From NCBI RefSeq assembly GCF_001652725.1, contig NZ_LWHJ01000022.1:1-64000 (forward strand): a stretch of DNA of 64,000 bases, read 5' to 3'. A program made the translations under genes and the position numbers. The notes under the pieces are model-generated. The model was not told where the DNA came from and ran no database searches. It worked only from the letters and a program-made list of their open reading frames with translations. The first letter of the stretch is position 1; every line of letters starts with the position of its first letter. Below, piece after piece: positions 1-8,558 of this stretch. This stretch comes from Pedobacter psychrophilus. Its GTDB lineage: Bacteria > Bacteroidota > Bacteroidia > Sphingobacteriales > Sphingobacteriaceae.

Positions 1-242
1 AAATTTACGCAAAATAAGCTTGATTTTTGTTTCGTTATTTGTCTGCCTGCTACTTTGGTACTGGTCGGTAGGGTGACGCATAACGATTGGCGAATTTGTA
101 TTGTAATGGCATAGAAAGCAAAAACTTGTCTGCCCGTATAAACTTAGTTAATTGCGATGAAATAACGTAAAGCAGTTCAGCCATTATAATACAAATTTGT
201 GGTTAGCTGCTGGGCTTTTATATTCCATGTTAAATTTCTTCT
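1..242. other. Intergenic DNA with a long inverted repeat
   Basis: No convincing gene is seen. The stretch carries an inverted repeat: 92-110 is complementary to 180-198 at 17 of 19 positions, with about 70 bases between the arms. A 9-base motif GTTAGCTGC at 202-210 faces an inverted copy at 965-973 beyond the next gene. It may be the boundary of an exchangeable gene unit. It could also be the tail of a feature that begins outside the window. Confidence 0.5.
92..198. repeat. Imperfect inverted repeat (19-bp arms)
   Basis: Arms 92-110 and 180-198 differ at two of 19 bases when one is reverse-complemented. The arms flank about 70 bp with no coding potential. The structure lies just downstream of the 226-aa minus-strand gene and next to the GTTAGCTGC boundary motif. 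Confidence 0.6.
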
Positions 243-973
243 TTATAAGTTCCATTCTATATTGTCAGATTTCATTTTCTTTTGAATAAACTCATTGAAG
301 TCAAAATAAAAAGATGTCTTAGGATAATTATTGGATTTAAGACTTTCATTTTCCGTCCAAGTTAAATGAACGATTGCAAATTGATTTTCAATATCGTTCT
401 TTTTAATTTCAAAAAGTATATCGTCGTTAGTTCCATTTTTTGCAAATGCTGAAATTTCTGAATTTAATAATATGTGATGGTCTTTATTTTTAAAATTGAA
501 TACAGATTTAATTGGGGTAATTTCTTTTAAAAGTTCATCTTCATAAGCGAGTTTTTGTTCTAAAGTAATTGATTCCCAAGGTTCAAGAATTGTGTCATTT
601 TTGAAGTTTAGAGTTTCAATATTGATTCCCATAATATCAATTCTTATAGGTTCATCTGGTAAGTCAGAAATGTCATCAAAAGTATATCCACCATGTGGAA
701 ACAGAAAATATTCATTCTCTAGGCGAGCATTAAACCTCAAAGAATTCCATTTTCTATAGTCAAGATTCTTAGAATCCCAAAATTCCCAAATAAATTTTTG
801 GATGTCTTTGTAATAATTTTGGTTAGGTAAGAATTCACCATAAACACATCCCATACTCTCGTCACCGACCTGCAAGTCGACTGTTCCTATGATTGTCTTA
901 TGAGAATAAATGGTTGCTTTCATTACTTGATGACTTCTTTTAGTAGTACTGTCGTTTGAGCCTTGCAGCTAAC
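202..973. repeat. 9-bp inverted repeats bracketing the 226-aa gene
   Basis: GTTAGCTGC at 202-210 and its exact reverse complement GCAGCTAAC at 965-973 lie on either side of one gene. Both copies continue into a loosely similar GGCT-containing flank. A 9-bp match could arise by chance, but its symmetrical placement around an orphan gene makes a unit boundary plausible. Confidence 0.4.
243..923 (-). CDS. Hypothetical protein, 226 aa
   Basis: I do not recognise this family. The protein is acidic, without a signal peptide or membrane segment, so it is probably cytoplasmic. It is rich in aromatic residues and Asn/Asp, ends in an EWNL tail and has no catalytic motif I can name. It starts with an ATG at 923 and is a lone gene, with 109 bp of non-coding DNA before clpS. 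Inverted 9-bp copies of GTTAGCTGC (202-210 and 965-973) bracket the gene. That bracketing is common around orphan accessory genes in Bacteroidota and suggests an acquired unit. An immunity-type or contact-dependent accessory role is possible from context but is a guess. Confidence 0.6.
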   Translation of the reverse strand: MKATIYSHKTIIGTVDLQVGDESMGCVYGEFLPNQNYYKDIQKFIWEFWDSKNLDYRKWNSLRFNARLENEYFLFPHGGYTFDDISDLPDEPIRIDIMGINIETLNFKNDTILEPWESITLEQKLAYEDELLKEITPIKSVFNFKNKDHHILLNSEISAFAKNGTNDDILFEIKKNDIENQFAIVHLTWTENESLKSNNYPKTSFYFDFNEFIQKKMKSDNIEWNL

Positions 974-1032
974 ATATATATCGGGGGTTATTTGGTTTTC
1001 AACTTCTCACTTTCAACCCCTCTAAAAAAAAC

Positions 1033-1317
1033 CTAATCAACAGAAACGGTTAAACCTTCTTGCTGCAAAATTTTTCTGTAGACTTCCATTTCTGTAAAGG
1101 AGCCTTCTAAAATGGCGCATTTTCCATCGTTATGTACTGTCCAGGCTATTTTTTCTGATTGCGGTTGCGAGTAATCCAAATATTTCATTAAACAATGGAT
1201 CACGTGGTCAAAGCTATTAACCTCATCATTCCATAAAATTAAGCGATGTACTACTTTTAACGAGCTTAAAACTTCATCTAAAGTAAAAGTCTCTTCTTGT
1301 GTTTGGGTATCAGCCAT
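1033..1317 (-). CDS. clpS: ATP-dependent Clp protease adaptor ClpS
   Basis: Small adaptor that delivers N-degron substrates to the Clp AAA+ unfoldase in the cytoplasm. The core is clear: a LILWNDEVNSFDHVI segment early in the fold supplies the Asn-Asp pair that recognises destabilising N-terminal residues, followed by the AWTVHNDGKC and GSFTEMEVYRKIL helices typical of the family. The length (94 aa from this start) is normal. I chose the ATG at 1317, which gives MADTQTQEETF, because family members have a short acidic N-terminus. An in-frame ATG at 1341 would add eight residues. No Clp subunit lies nearby, so the gene is monocistronic here, and dacB is divergent. Confidence 0.9.
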   Translation of the reverse strand: MADTQTQEETFTLDEVLSSLKVVHRLILWNDEVNSFDHVIHCLMKYLDYSQPQSEKIAWTVHNDGKCAILEGSFTEMEVYRKILQQEGLTVSVD

Positions 1318-1449
1318 TTTGGTTGGCAAAGATTGTAGCATATTTAAAAGCTAAATTTAGTAAAAAATGGAAAAAGATTTTAAGATTTATTTAACGGGGT
1401 TTTATAAGTGCTAATTGAAATATAAATTCGTTTGTCAACCAACATCTTT

Positions 1450-1457
1450 TAATTTTG
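1450..1457 (+). promoter_or_regulatory. Candidate -7 element for dacB
   Basis: TAATTTTG fits the Bacteroidota TAnnTTTG consensus and lies directly upstream of the dacB ATG at 1464. The spacing would give an almost leaderless transcript, which lowers confidence. Confidence 0.35.
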
Positions 1458-1463
1458 CTATTA

Positions 1464-2858
1464 ATGAAAAAATCCATCTTCACTATTCTTGTTTTTTTAA
1501 TCATCATCGCATCGGCGAAAGCCCAAACCTTAGAAAATAAAATTACTCACGCATTTGAAAATTTCTCTAAAACCGAACAATTAAAATATGCCACTATATC
1601 TTTTTCAGTTTTAAATGCAGCGAATGGTGACCTCATTTTTGCAAATAATCAAAATGTTGGCGTCGCACCAGCATCAACATTAAAAACTGTAACCTCTGCT
1701 ACTGCATTGGCTTTATTAGGTGAAGATTATACTTTCAAAACAGAGATTGCTTATACAGGTGAGATTTTAAATGGAGTTTTAAACGGGAATATCATTATAA
1801 AAGGTGGTGGAGACCCCACATTAGGAAGCTCACGTTGGGATCAAACAAAAAAGCCTCAAATTTTAAATAAAATCTTATTCGCCTTACAACAAAAAGGAAT
1901 TAAAATTATAAATGGAAATGTGATTGCAGAAGTAAGTAATTGGGATACGCAATCTTTGCCGATTGGCTGGGTTTGGGAAGATATTGGCAATTATTACGGC
2001 GCAGGAACATCGCAATTATGCTGGGGAGAAAATCTTTTTGAGTTGAGTTTTACACCGGGTAAAGTAGTGGGTTCTGATGTGAAAATTAATAGCTTAAAGG
2101 AAGTTTATCCTTTTTTAAATATCACAAATGAATTAAAAACTGGAGAAAATGGTTCTGGAGATCACGTTTTTGCTTACTCGGCTCCTTACACCTCAGAAAT
2201 TTATTTAAGGGGAACTTATGGTAAAGATTTAAAAAAAGAAATTGGAGTTTCATTGCCAGACCCAGCTTTAGCAATGGCTTATGATGTTGCCGATTTTTTA
2301 GCTAAAAATGGTTTCCAAACAAAGCCAACGGCAGCAGCCAAAACGAAAGGAATTCAAAAAGATTTAAAACCATTAACAACAATTACTTCCCCTTCTTTAA
2401 AGGAAATAGTTTATTGGTTAAACAAGAAAAGCATCAACTTATTTGCAGAGCAATTGGTGAGAACAATAGGTTGGAAATTTGGTAAAAACGCCTCAATTAC
2501 TGAAGGAGTGACTGCAATTCAGAAATTTTGGAAAGACAAAGGAATTGATATTGCAAGTTTAAATATTGTAGATGGTAGCGGACTTTCGCCGCAAAATAGA
2601 ATAACTACTTTAACCATGACGAAGGTTTTATATCTGGCAAAAAAAGAAAACTGGTTTGATAGTTATTTTTTGAGTTTCCCAATCTATAATGATTTACATA
2701 TGAAAAGCGGCACTATTGCAGATGTTTTAGGATACTCGGGTTATGTGAATTCGGCTGGTAAAACACCTCTTTGCTTTTCGATCATCATCAATAATTATAA
2801 TGGAAGCTCATCGGCCATGAGGCAAAAAATGTTTGCTTTATTAGATTCGTTAAAATAA
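1464..2858 (+). CDS. dacB: D-alanyl-D-alanine carboxypeptidase/endopeptidase (PBP4, DacB-type)
   Basis: Periplasmic class C penicillin-binding protein (peptidase S13) that trims or cleaves cross-links in peptidoglycan. An N-terminal signal peptide ends near SAKAQ. The three active-site motifs are present: SxxK as STLK (about residues 71-74), SxN as SIN (about 327-329) and the KTG-equivalent KSGT near the C-terminus. A DGSGLS box is also present. The long stretch between the first two motifs matches the inserted domains of PBP4. Start: the frame opens at a TTG (1455), but the ATG at 1464 begins MKKSIFTILV, an ideal signal peptide, and is preferred. The carotenoid cluster follows 50 bp downstream on the same strand, so readthrough is possible. 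Confidence 0.9.
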   Translation: MKKSIFTILVFLIIIASAKAQTLENKITHAFENFSKTEQLKYATISFSVLNAANGDLIFANNQNVGVAPASTLKTVTSATALALLGEDYTFKTEIAYTGEILNGVLNGNIIIKGGGDPTLGSSRWDQTKKPQILNKILFALQQKGIKIINGNVIAEVSNWDTQSLPIGWVWEDIGNYYGAGTSQLCWGENLFELSFTPGKVVGSDVKINSLKEVYPFLNITNELKTGENGSGDHVFAYSAPYTSEIYLRGTYGKDLKKEIGVSLPDPALAMAYDVADFLAKNGFQTKPTAAAKTKGIQKDLKPLTTITSPSLKEIVYWLNKKSINLFAEQLVRTIGWKFGKNASITEGVTAIQKFWKDKGIDIASLNIVDGSGLSPQNRITTLTMTKVLYLAKKENWFDSYFLSFPIYNDLHMKSGTIADVLGYSGYVNSAGKTPLCFSIIINNYNGSSSAMRQKMFALLDSLK

Positions 2859-2908
2859 ATGCTTCCCTTTAAAACAGGATGTGATTTTATTTTGTATTCT
2901 TGAAGAAG

Positions 2909-4375
2909 ATGCCAAAAGCAATAATAATAGGAGCCGGAATTGCAGGGATAGCAACTGCTATAAGATTGGCAATTGATAATTACGAAGTTTCTGTATTTGA
3001 AGCAAATGATTATCCGGGCGGTAAATTATCTCAGTTTAATAAACAGGGTTATCGTTTTGATGCCGGACCAAGTTTGTTTACCATGCCGCAATACGTAGAT
3101 AAACTTTTTAATTTGGCAGGTAAAAAGCCCTCAGATTATTTTGAGTACGAAAAATTAGAAGAGGTTTGTCGGTATTTTTGGGATGATAAAACACATTTAA
3201 CAGCTTACGCCGATATTGATAAATTTGCAAAAGAAATAGAAAAAAACACCCAATCTACTCAACAAGAAATTAACACGTTTTTAAAGAAAAGCGAAACTAT
3301 TTATGATGTCACTCATGAAGTTTTTTTAGAAAAATCGCTTCATCTTTTAAATACTTACACAAACGTAAACACGGCAAAATCCTTTTTAAGATTTGGAGAA
3401 ATTGATGCTTTTAGAACGATGGCAAAAGCAAATCAATCTTTTTTTACCGATGCAAAAATGGTACAATATGCTAACAGGTTTGCTACTTATAATGGTTCAA
3501 ACCCTTATCAAGCTCCGGCAACTTTAAATGTTATCCCGCACTTAGAACAAAATTTTGGGGCATATTTCCCTAAAAATGGAATGTACGCTATAACCCAAAG
3601 CCTGGTAAAGTTAGCAGAAGATTTAGGCGTAAAATTTTATTATAAAAAAAAGGTTGATGAGATTTTAGTCGAAAATAAAAAGGTTAAGGGCATTAAAATA
3701 AATAGTGAAATTATTGAGGCGGATGTAGTTGCATCAAATATTGATGTTTATTTTACCTATAAAAAATTGCTAAAAGATGAAGCCCAACCGCAAAAAATAT
3801 TGAAACAAGAACGCTCTAGCTCTGCTTTGATTTTTTATTGGGGAATAAAGAAAGAATTCCCTCAATTGGGATTGCATAACATCTTTTTTAGTGATAATTA
3901 TAAAGATGAATTTAATCATCTCTTTAAAAGCAAAACCATTTTTAACGATCCAACAGTTTACATCAACATTAGCTCAAAATTTAAAAAAGACGATGCGCCA
4001 AGTGGTTGTGAAAACTGGTTTACCATGATTAATGTCCCTAACAACATTGGACAAAATTGGGAGGTTTTTAAAACCGAAGCAAGGGCAAACATCATAAAAA
4101 AGCTAAATAAAAATTTAGGAATTGATTTAGAAAGTTTAATTGAAACCGAGGAAGTTTTGGACCCTGTTTTAATTGAATCAAAAACTTCATCTTATCGAGG
4201 TTCGCTTTACGGAACAAGTTCTAACGGAAAGTTTGCCGCTTTTTTACGCCATGCTAATTTCACCAAAAAAATAAAAAATCTGTATTTTGTTGGTGGCAGC
4301 GTTCATCCCGGAGGTGGAATTCCGTTGGCTTTATTATCTGCAAAAATTGTTGCAGATATCATAAAAAACGAATGA
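2909..4375 (+). CDS. crtD: Phytoene desaturase-family oxidoreductase (CrtI/CrtD type)
   Basis: FAD-dependent carotenoid desaturase of the CrtI superfamily, 488 aa. The dinucleotide-binding motif GAGIAG is at residues 8-13, followed by a PGGK segment and the FDAGPSLFTMP region of the family. The C-terminal FVGGSVHPGGGIPLALLSAKI signature contacts FAD. Sequence alone does not separate CrtI from CrtD (1'-hydroxycarotenoid 3',4'-desaturase). I lean to CrtD because the gene sits with a CruF-type hydratase and a glycosyltransferase, and no phytoene synthase or cyclase is present. The ATG at 2909 is preferred over a TTG at 2900 because it places the FAD motif at the usual distance. It heads a tight run of plus-strand genes. 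Confidence 0.8.
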   Translation: MPKAIIIGAGIAGIATAIRLAIDNYEVSVFEANDYPGGKLSQFNKQGYRFDAGPSLFTMPQYVDKLFNLAGKKPSDYFEYEKLEEVCRYFWDDKTHLTAYADIDKFAKEIEKNTQSTQQEINTFLKKSETIYDVTHEVFLEKSLHLLNTYTNVNTAKSFLRFGEIDAFRTMAKANQSFFTDAKMVQYANRFATYNGSNPYQAPATLNVIPHLEQNFGAYFPKNGMYAITQSLVKLAEDLGVKFYYKKKVDEILVENKKVKGIKINSEIIEADVVASNIDVYFTYKKLLKDEAQPQKILKQERSSSALIFYWGIKKEFPQLGLHNIFFSDNYKDEFNHLFKSKTIFNDPTVYINISSKFKKDDAPSGCENWFTMINVPNNIGQNWEVFKTEARANIIKKLNKNLGIDLESLIETEEVLDPVLIESKTSSYRGSLYGTSSNGKFAAFLRHANFTKKIKNLYFVGGSVHPGGGIPLALLSAKIVADIIKNE

Positions 4376-4399
4376 TTAAATTAGCTGTTCAGTAAAAAC

Positions 4400-5023
4400 A
4401 TGATAGAACCTAAATCAAATAAATTAATTCACGGTTTCTTTTCCTGGTACATCAGCCATATCATTGGTTCTGATTTTGAAAAGTTTGAGTTTAATAAAGA
4501 AAAATTTGATGCAGATAAATCTATTTTGTTGTTATCCAATCATTTTAGTTGGTGGGACGGTTTTATCATCTTTCATCTTAATAAAATATATTTCAAAAAA
4601 CATTTTCATGTAATGGTTTTAGAAGATACACTTAAAGAAGTAAAATTTTTGCCATATATGGGATGTTTCAGCATTCAAAAAAATGCAAAAAGCTTAATCC
4701 AATCTCTAGATTACGCTGCAAAATTATTAGATAATCCAAAAAATCTGGTCTTAATTTTTCCTCAGGGTGAGTTGCATTCTTCTCATGTAAGTTCGGTCGC
4801 TTTTGAAAAAGGAGTAGGAAAAATCATCAGCTCGTCGCAAAAGAAATTTCAGTATATTTTTGCTGCTGTCCTAACTGATTATTTTAATTTCAGAAAACCG
4901 AGCATCAAAATATCGTTAGAAAACTGGGAAGCACAAGAATACAGCAGCTTACAAGTCATAAAAAGTGCTTATAACAAGCATTATGAAAAATCGTTAAAAG
5001 AGCAATCTGAAATTAAGGTTTAA
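4400..5023 (+). CDS. PlsC-like acyltransferase, candidate carotenoid glycoside acyltransferase
   Basis: Protein of the lysophospholipid acyltransferase (PlsC) superfamily, 207 aa. The catalytic HX4D motif is visible as NHFSWWD (His48, Asp53), and FPQGE at 120-124 corresponds to the third acyltransferase block. No signal peptide is seen; it is probably a peripheral inner-membrane enzyme. It lies 24 bp after the desaturase and 2 bp before the glycosyltransferase. That suggests it acylates the sugar of a glycosylated carotenoid, as CruD is reported to do in green sulfur bacteria. The function is inferred from context; a general phospholipid role is the alternative. Confidence 0.75.
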   Translation: MIEPKSNKLIHGFFSWYISHIIGSDFEKFEFNKEKFDADKSILLLSNHFSWWDGFIIFHLNKIYFKKHFHVMVLEDTLKEVKFLPYMGCFSIQKNAKSLIQSLDYAAKLLDNPKNLVLIFPQGELHSSHVSSVAFEKGVGKIISSSQKKFQYIFAAVLTDYFNFRKPSIKISLENWEAQEYSSLQVIKSAYNKHYEKSLKEQSEIKV

Positions 5024-5025
5024 GC

Positions 5026-6120
5026 ATGATTTACTTCTTTTACATTATATTTTTCTTTTTGATTTTGCGCTTTACGGTTACGCTTTTTAACTTTATTTCC
5101 AATCCAAAATTAACCCATTCTCCAAAAAATTATATGGATTTAGTTTCCATTTTAATTCCCGCCAGAAACGAAGAAGAGAATATTTTAATGCTTTTAAACT
5201 CTATTAAATCGCAAGATTATTATAACATAGAAGTAATTGTTTTAGATGATAATTCTGATGATGAAACTTATCAAATAGTAAATGAATTTTGCCAAACAGA
5301 CAATCGTTTTAAAATAATTAAAGGAGAACCTTTACCACAAGGCTGGTTAGGTAAAAATTATGCTTGTTATCAATTAGCGAAGCAAGCCAAGGGCGATTTT
5401 CTGTTATTTTTAGATGCTGATGAAATGGTAAAGGATGGCTTGATTAATAATTCTTTATACCGAATGCAAATTGGCAAACTCAGTTTATTGAGTTTGTTTA
5501 CCAACCAAATTACCAAAACTTTTGGCGAAAAAGCAGTAGTACCGTTAATGCATTATTTGTTATTGAATTTGTTGCCTTTAAGATTGGTAAAATTGTCAAA
5601 ATTGCCTTCTCTATCTGCTGCAAGTGGACAATTTATGCTATTTCGAGCTCAGGATTATCATCAAAACCAATGGCATAAACAAGTAAAAGCCAAAGTTGTA
5701 GAAGATATCGAGATTATGAAATTAGTTAAAGAGAACAAGCTAAATGGCGAAGCTTTATTGGCTAACGGTTATATTTATTGTAGGATGTATAAGAGCTATA
5801 AAGAAAGCATTGAAGGGTTCAGTAAAAATCTTTTATCGGGTTTTGGTAATAGCATTTTTGGCCTTTTAGTTTATCTTTTCTTGGTAGTTTTTGGACCAAT
5901 TTTCATCTTATTTTTTCTCAATTTTCAGCTATTTTATTTTGCAATAACTTTAATTATTTTTAGCCGATTGATGATTTCTTATTTATCGGGACAAAATGTT
6001 TTAATGAATATCATTTTTCACATTTTACAAATGATTAATTTATTGGTAATCGCAACCTTATCCATAAAAAAATCCTTAAGCAAAACCTTATACTGGAAAG
6101 GCAGAACGATACATACATGA
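5026..6120 (+). CDS. Family 2 glycosyltransferase, candidate carotenoid glycosyltransferase (CruC-like)
   Basis: Membrane-anchored GT-A glycosyltransferase of 364 aa. An N-terminal membrane segment is followed by SILIPARNEEEN, DDNSDD (74-79) and the metal-binding DAD (130-132). A VEDIE acceptor/catalytic block follows, then three or four C-terminal membrane helices. The C-terminus ends in WKGRTIHT, like the integral-membrane family 2 enzymes found with carotenoid genes. It starts 2 bp after the acyltransferase, and its stop overlaps the next start by 4 bp (ATGA), so the genes are translationally coupled. The likely role is transfer of a hexose to the tertiary 1'-hydroxyl made by the hydratase. 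The sugar donor cannot be told from sequence. Confidence 0.8.
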   Translation: MIYFFYIIFFFLILRFTVTLFNFISNPKLTHSPKNYMDLVSILIPARNEEENILMLLNSIKSQDYYNIEVIVLDDNSDDETYQIVNEFCQTDNRFKIIKGEPLPQGWLGKNYACYQLAKQAKGDFLLFLDADEMVKDGLINNSLYRMQIGKLSLLSLFTNQITKTFGEKAVVPLMHYLLLNLLPLRLVKLSKLPSLSAASGQFMLFRAQDYHQNQWHKQVKAKVVEDIEIMKLVKENKLNGEALLANGYIYCRMYKSYKESIEGFSKNLLSGFGNSIFGLLVYLFLVVFGPIFILFFLNFQLFYFAITLIIFSRLMISYLSGQNVLMNIIFHILQMINLLVIATLSIKKSLSKTLYWKGRTIHT

Positions 6121-6758
6121 AATATTTAGAAAAAACAGCCTTATCAAGAATTTTCATTATCATTTTCCATTTGGTAGGTTTTATTGGCTTTTCATTACCA
6201 CAATACCACGATTTTTTCTTGTCTTTTGTACCCTTTCATTTGCTTTTAATGGCTGGCATTTTATTGGCTAACCAAAAAGAGTTTAACAAAAATTTTTGGT
6301 CGGCATTGGTATTTGTTTACGTCGGCGGATTTTTAGTAGAAGTTGTTGGCGTTTCATCAGGAGCAGTTTTTGGAGTTTATCATTATGGTGAAACATTGGG
6401 AATAAAGTTAGCCAATGTCCCATTATTGATTGGCGTAAACTGGTTTATCATCGTTTTTTGTGTTGGTGCTGTTTTAAAGAAATATCTGAAACATCAAAGG
6501 ACTTTGAAAGCAGCAATTGGTGCGGTAATATTAGTTGTTTTAGATTTTTTAATTGAGCCAGTTGCAGTAAGGTTTGATTATTGGAGTTGGGAGAACAGCG
6601 AAATTCCATTACAAAATTTTATTGCATGGTTTTTTGTGGCCTTTGTTTTATTAAGAGTCTACTATGAGTTAGAATTTAGAAAGAGTAATCCTGTTGCACT
6701 AACTTTGATAATCTGTCAATTTCTATTTTTCTTAGGGCTTAATCTTACCGTTATCTGA
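6117..6758 (+). CDS. cruF: CruF-type carotenoid 1',2'-hydratase
   Basis: Integral membrane protein (213 aa, about six or seven helices) of the CruF family. It adds water across the 1',2' double bond of the open psi-end of gamma-carotene-type carotenoids. Diagnostic segments are EVVGVSSGAVFGVYHYG, LIGVNW, the acidic DFLIEPVAVRFDYWSW and IPLQNFIAWF, with the conserved Glu and Asp residues in place. The start ATG overlaps the glycosyltransferase stop by 4 bp. CruF makes the tertiary hydroxyl that is the natural acceptor for the neighbouring glycosyltransferase. This is the strongest evidence that the cluster makes a monocyclic, end-modified carotenoid. Confidence 0.88.
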   Translation: MKYLEKTALSRIFIIIFHLVGFIGFSLPQYHDFFLSFVPFHLLLMAGILLANQKEFNKNFWSALVFVYVGGFLVEVVGVSSGAVFGVYHYGETLGIKLANVPLLIGVNWFIIVFCVGAVLKKYLKHQRTLKAAIGAVILVVLDFLIEPVAVRFDYWSWENSEIPLQNFIAWFFVAFVLLRVYYELEFRKSNPVALTLIICQFLFFLGLNLTVI

Positions 6759-6770
6759 CTAAATTTTTTA

Positions 6771-6778
6771 TATTTTTG
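6771..6778 (+). promoter_or_regulatory. Candidate -7 element for ispH
   Basis: TATTTTTG matches TAnnTTTG and ends 17 bp before the ispH ATG. It could give ispH its own transcript within the carotenoid cluster. Confidence 0.4.
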
Positions 6779-6795
6779 TAGGTAATTATCATCAC

Positions 6796-7644
6796 ATGGA
6801 ATATAATTTAAAAGTTACCATAGATCAAGATTCCGGCTTCTGCTTTGGTGTTGTTTATGCCATAGATATGGCCGAAGAAATTTTGGAACAAGAAGGTTAT
6901 CTTTATTGCCTGGGCGATATTGTACATAATGATGAGGAAGTTATCCGCTTAAAAGCAAAAGGTTTAAAAATTATTGATAACGATGATTTAAAAACTTTAC
7001 ATAACGAAAAAGTACTGATTAGGGCGCATGGCGAAGCGCCAGAAACTTACAAAGTAGCTTTAGAAAATAATATTACGTTGATAGATGCTTCTTGTCCGGT
7101 AGTTTTAAAACTGCAAAATCGCATAAAAACTACTCATGATGCTAAAGAACCAGTCGTAATTTTTGGCAAACATGGCCATGCAGAAGTGATTGGTTTGCAA
7201 GGGCAAACTAATAATGAAGCCATCGTTTTTCAGGATATTGCAGAGCTAGATAATGTTGAGTTGCCTAAAACATTCACTTTGTATAGCCAAACCACTAAAT
7301 CTACTGAGAAGTTTTACGACATAAAAAATCAATTAATAGATCGTGGTTATGAGATTAAAGCAAACGATACAATTTGCCGTCAGGTTTCTAACAGAGATAA
7401 AGAATTGCCGAAATTTGTAAAGAACTTCGACAAAATAATTTTTGTGTCTGGCAAAAAATCATCCAACGGTAAAGTACTTTACGAAGTTTGCAGAAAGCAT
7501 AATCCAGCTACTTTTTTTATCAGCAAACCAAACGATTTAGAGAAAGCAATGTTTAATGAAGGGGATAAGATTGGGATTTGTGGCGCAACATCAACCCCAA
7601 TGTGGTTAATGGAACAAGTGAAAGAGCAACTTGAAATGTATTAA
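6796..7644 (+). CDS. ispH: 4-hydroxy-3-methylbut-2-enyl diphosphate reductase IspH
   Basis: Last enzyme of the MEP (non-mevalonate) pathway; it reduces HMBPP to IPP and DMAPP with an oxygen-sensitive [4Fe-4S] cluster in the cytoplasm. The three cluster cysteines are Cys16 (GFCFGV), Cys100 (DASCPVV) and Cys194 (TICRQV). The substrate-binding His and Glu segments (GDIVHN, RAHGEAP, FGKHGHAE) are intact. At 282 aa it is a normal short-form IspH. It lies 37 bp after cruF on the same strand, so supply of C5 units is genetically linked to carotenoid tailoring. A dispersed intergenic repeat follows. Confidence 0.95.
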   Translation: MEYNLKVTIDQDSGFCFGVVYAIDMAEEILEQEGYLYCLGDIVHNDEEVIRLKAKGLKIIDNDDLKTLHNEKVLIRAHGEAPETYKVALENNITLIDASCPVVLKLQNRIKTTHDAKEPVVIFGKHGHAEVIGLQGQTNNEAIVFQDIAELDNVELPKTFTLYSQTTKSTEKFYDIKNQLIDRGYEIKANDTICRQVSNRDKELPKFVKNFDKIIFVSGKKSSNGKVLYEVCRKHNPATFFISKPNDLEKAMFNEGDKIGICGATSTPMWLMEQVKEQLEMY

Positions 7645-7712
7645 ATTGATAATATCAATTCAATATTTATTTTTTAAAAATATAAAGGATTAATAAACGC
7701 TGTTAAAAATAT

Positions 7713-7830
7713 TTTTGGCGTTCCCAATCCGCTAGCTAGCGGATGGGTCGGGCTTTTCACTATATCTTTTTTGTTCCCCTTACACATTTTCCGAGGCACA
7801 AAAAAGGATGCCGTTCCAATCCCTAACGCA
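7713..7830 (+). repeat. Dispersed intergenic repeat, copy A
   Basis: First of four copies of a family that starts GGCG, has a central GGGCTTT-CACTATATCTTTT segment and ends with GGATGCCG, TTCCAATCCC and TAACGC. The other copies are at 25878, 33675 and 48786. This copy contains an extra perfect 18-bp palindrome, ATCCGCTAGCTAGCGGAT, at 7727-7744. It lies between ispH and crtW. Confidence 0.8.
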
Positions 7831-7865
7831 CCTATAAAACCTAAGAAAACTTTATAAAACATCAA

Positions 7866-8558
7866 TTGAAAAACTCAAAGGGAACATACATAGCAATAAT
7901 CATCATCACTTTGTGGATGGTTAGCATTGTAATATTGATGAAAACTAATTTGAGTTTTACAAATCCTTTATTATATATTTTCGTTTTAATTCAAATGCAT
8001 CTTTATACTGGACTTTTTATCACGGCTCATGATGCAATGCATGGTACAATTGCCCCAAAAAATCCAAAACTAAATATCGCCTTAGGGCAAATTTGTACAG
8101 CTTTATACGCATTGTTTCCCTTAAAAAATCTCCACTCCAAACACCATCAACATCATGATTTTGTACACACCAAAAATGATCCTGATTATCATGAAGGGAA
8201 TTTTTTTGTTTGGTATTTTAACTTTATTAAACAATACATTACTTGGTGGCAAATTTTAGCAATGGCAATTATTTATAATATTCTTAAAATTTATATTCCA
8301 GAAAAAAACCTAGTTCTCTTTTGGGTGTTACCCTCTTTGTTAAGCACATTACAGTTATTTTATTTTGGTACATATTTGCCGCATAAAGGCGAGCATCAAA
8401 ATAAATATCAATCTAAAACACAAGATAAAAACCATATTTGGGCATTTTTTAGCTGCTATTTTTTCGGCTATCATTATGAACATCATGATTCGCCTGGCAC
8501 ACCTTGGTGGCGTTTATGGCAAGTAAAAGAACAAAGCATCAATACAAAAAATGGGTAA
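7866..8558 (+). CDS. crtW: Beta-carotene ketolase, CrtW type
   Basis: Membrane di-iron oxygenase (230 aa) that introduces a 4-keto group on a beta-ionone ring. The histidine boxes of the fatty-acid-hydroxylase fold are present: HDAMHG near residue 55, HSKHHQHH near 90, and GYHYEHH near 203, followed by PWWRLW as in CrtW proteins. Four hydrophobic helices are visible. The start is a TTG at 7866, giving MKNSKGTYIAIIII, which fits family N-termini; the next ATG (codon 18) would cut the first helix. The 3' end overlaps hemH by 8 bp. CrtZ-type hydroxylation is less likely because of the length and the C-terminal box. Confidence 0.85.
   Translation: MKNSKGTYIAIIIITLWMVSIVILMKTNLSFTNPLLYIFVLIQMHLYTGLFITAHDAMHGTIAPKNPKLNIALGQICTALYALFPLKNLHSKHHQHHDFVHTKNDPDYHEGNFFVWYFNFIKQYITWWQILAMAIIYNILKIYIPEKNLVLFWVLPSLLSTLQLFYFGTYLPHKGEHQNKYQSKTQDKNHIWAFFSCYFFGYHYEHHDSPGTPWWRLWQVKEQSINTKNG

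Noticed and set aside
202-973. Integron cassette with attC sites
   Set aside because: The flanking motif GTTAGCTGC does not fit the GTTRRRY core-site rule, and no integrase is seen.
7674-7865. A 63-codon minus-strand frame overlapping repeat copy A
   Set aside because: Its middle is the reverse complement of the dispersed intergenic repeat, and its C-terminus is repeat-derived. It lacks a family signature and overlaps the crtW start region.
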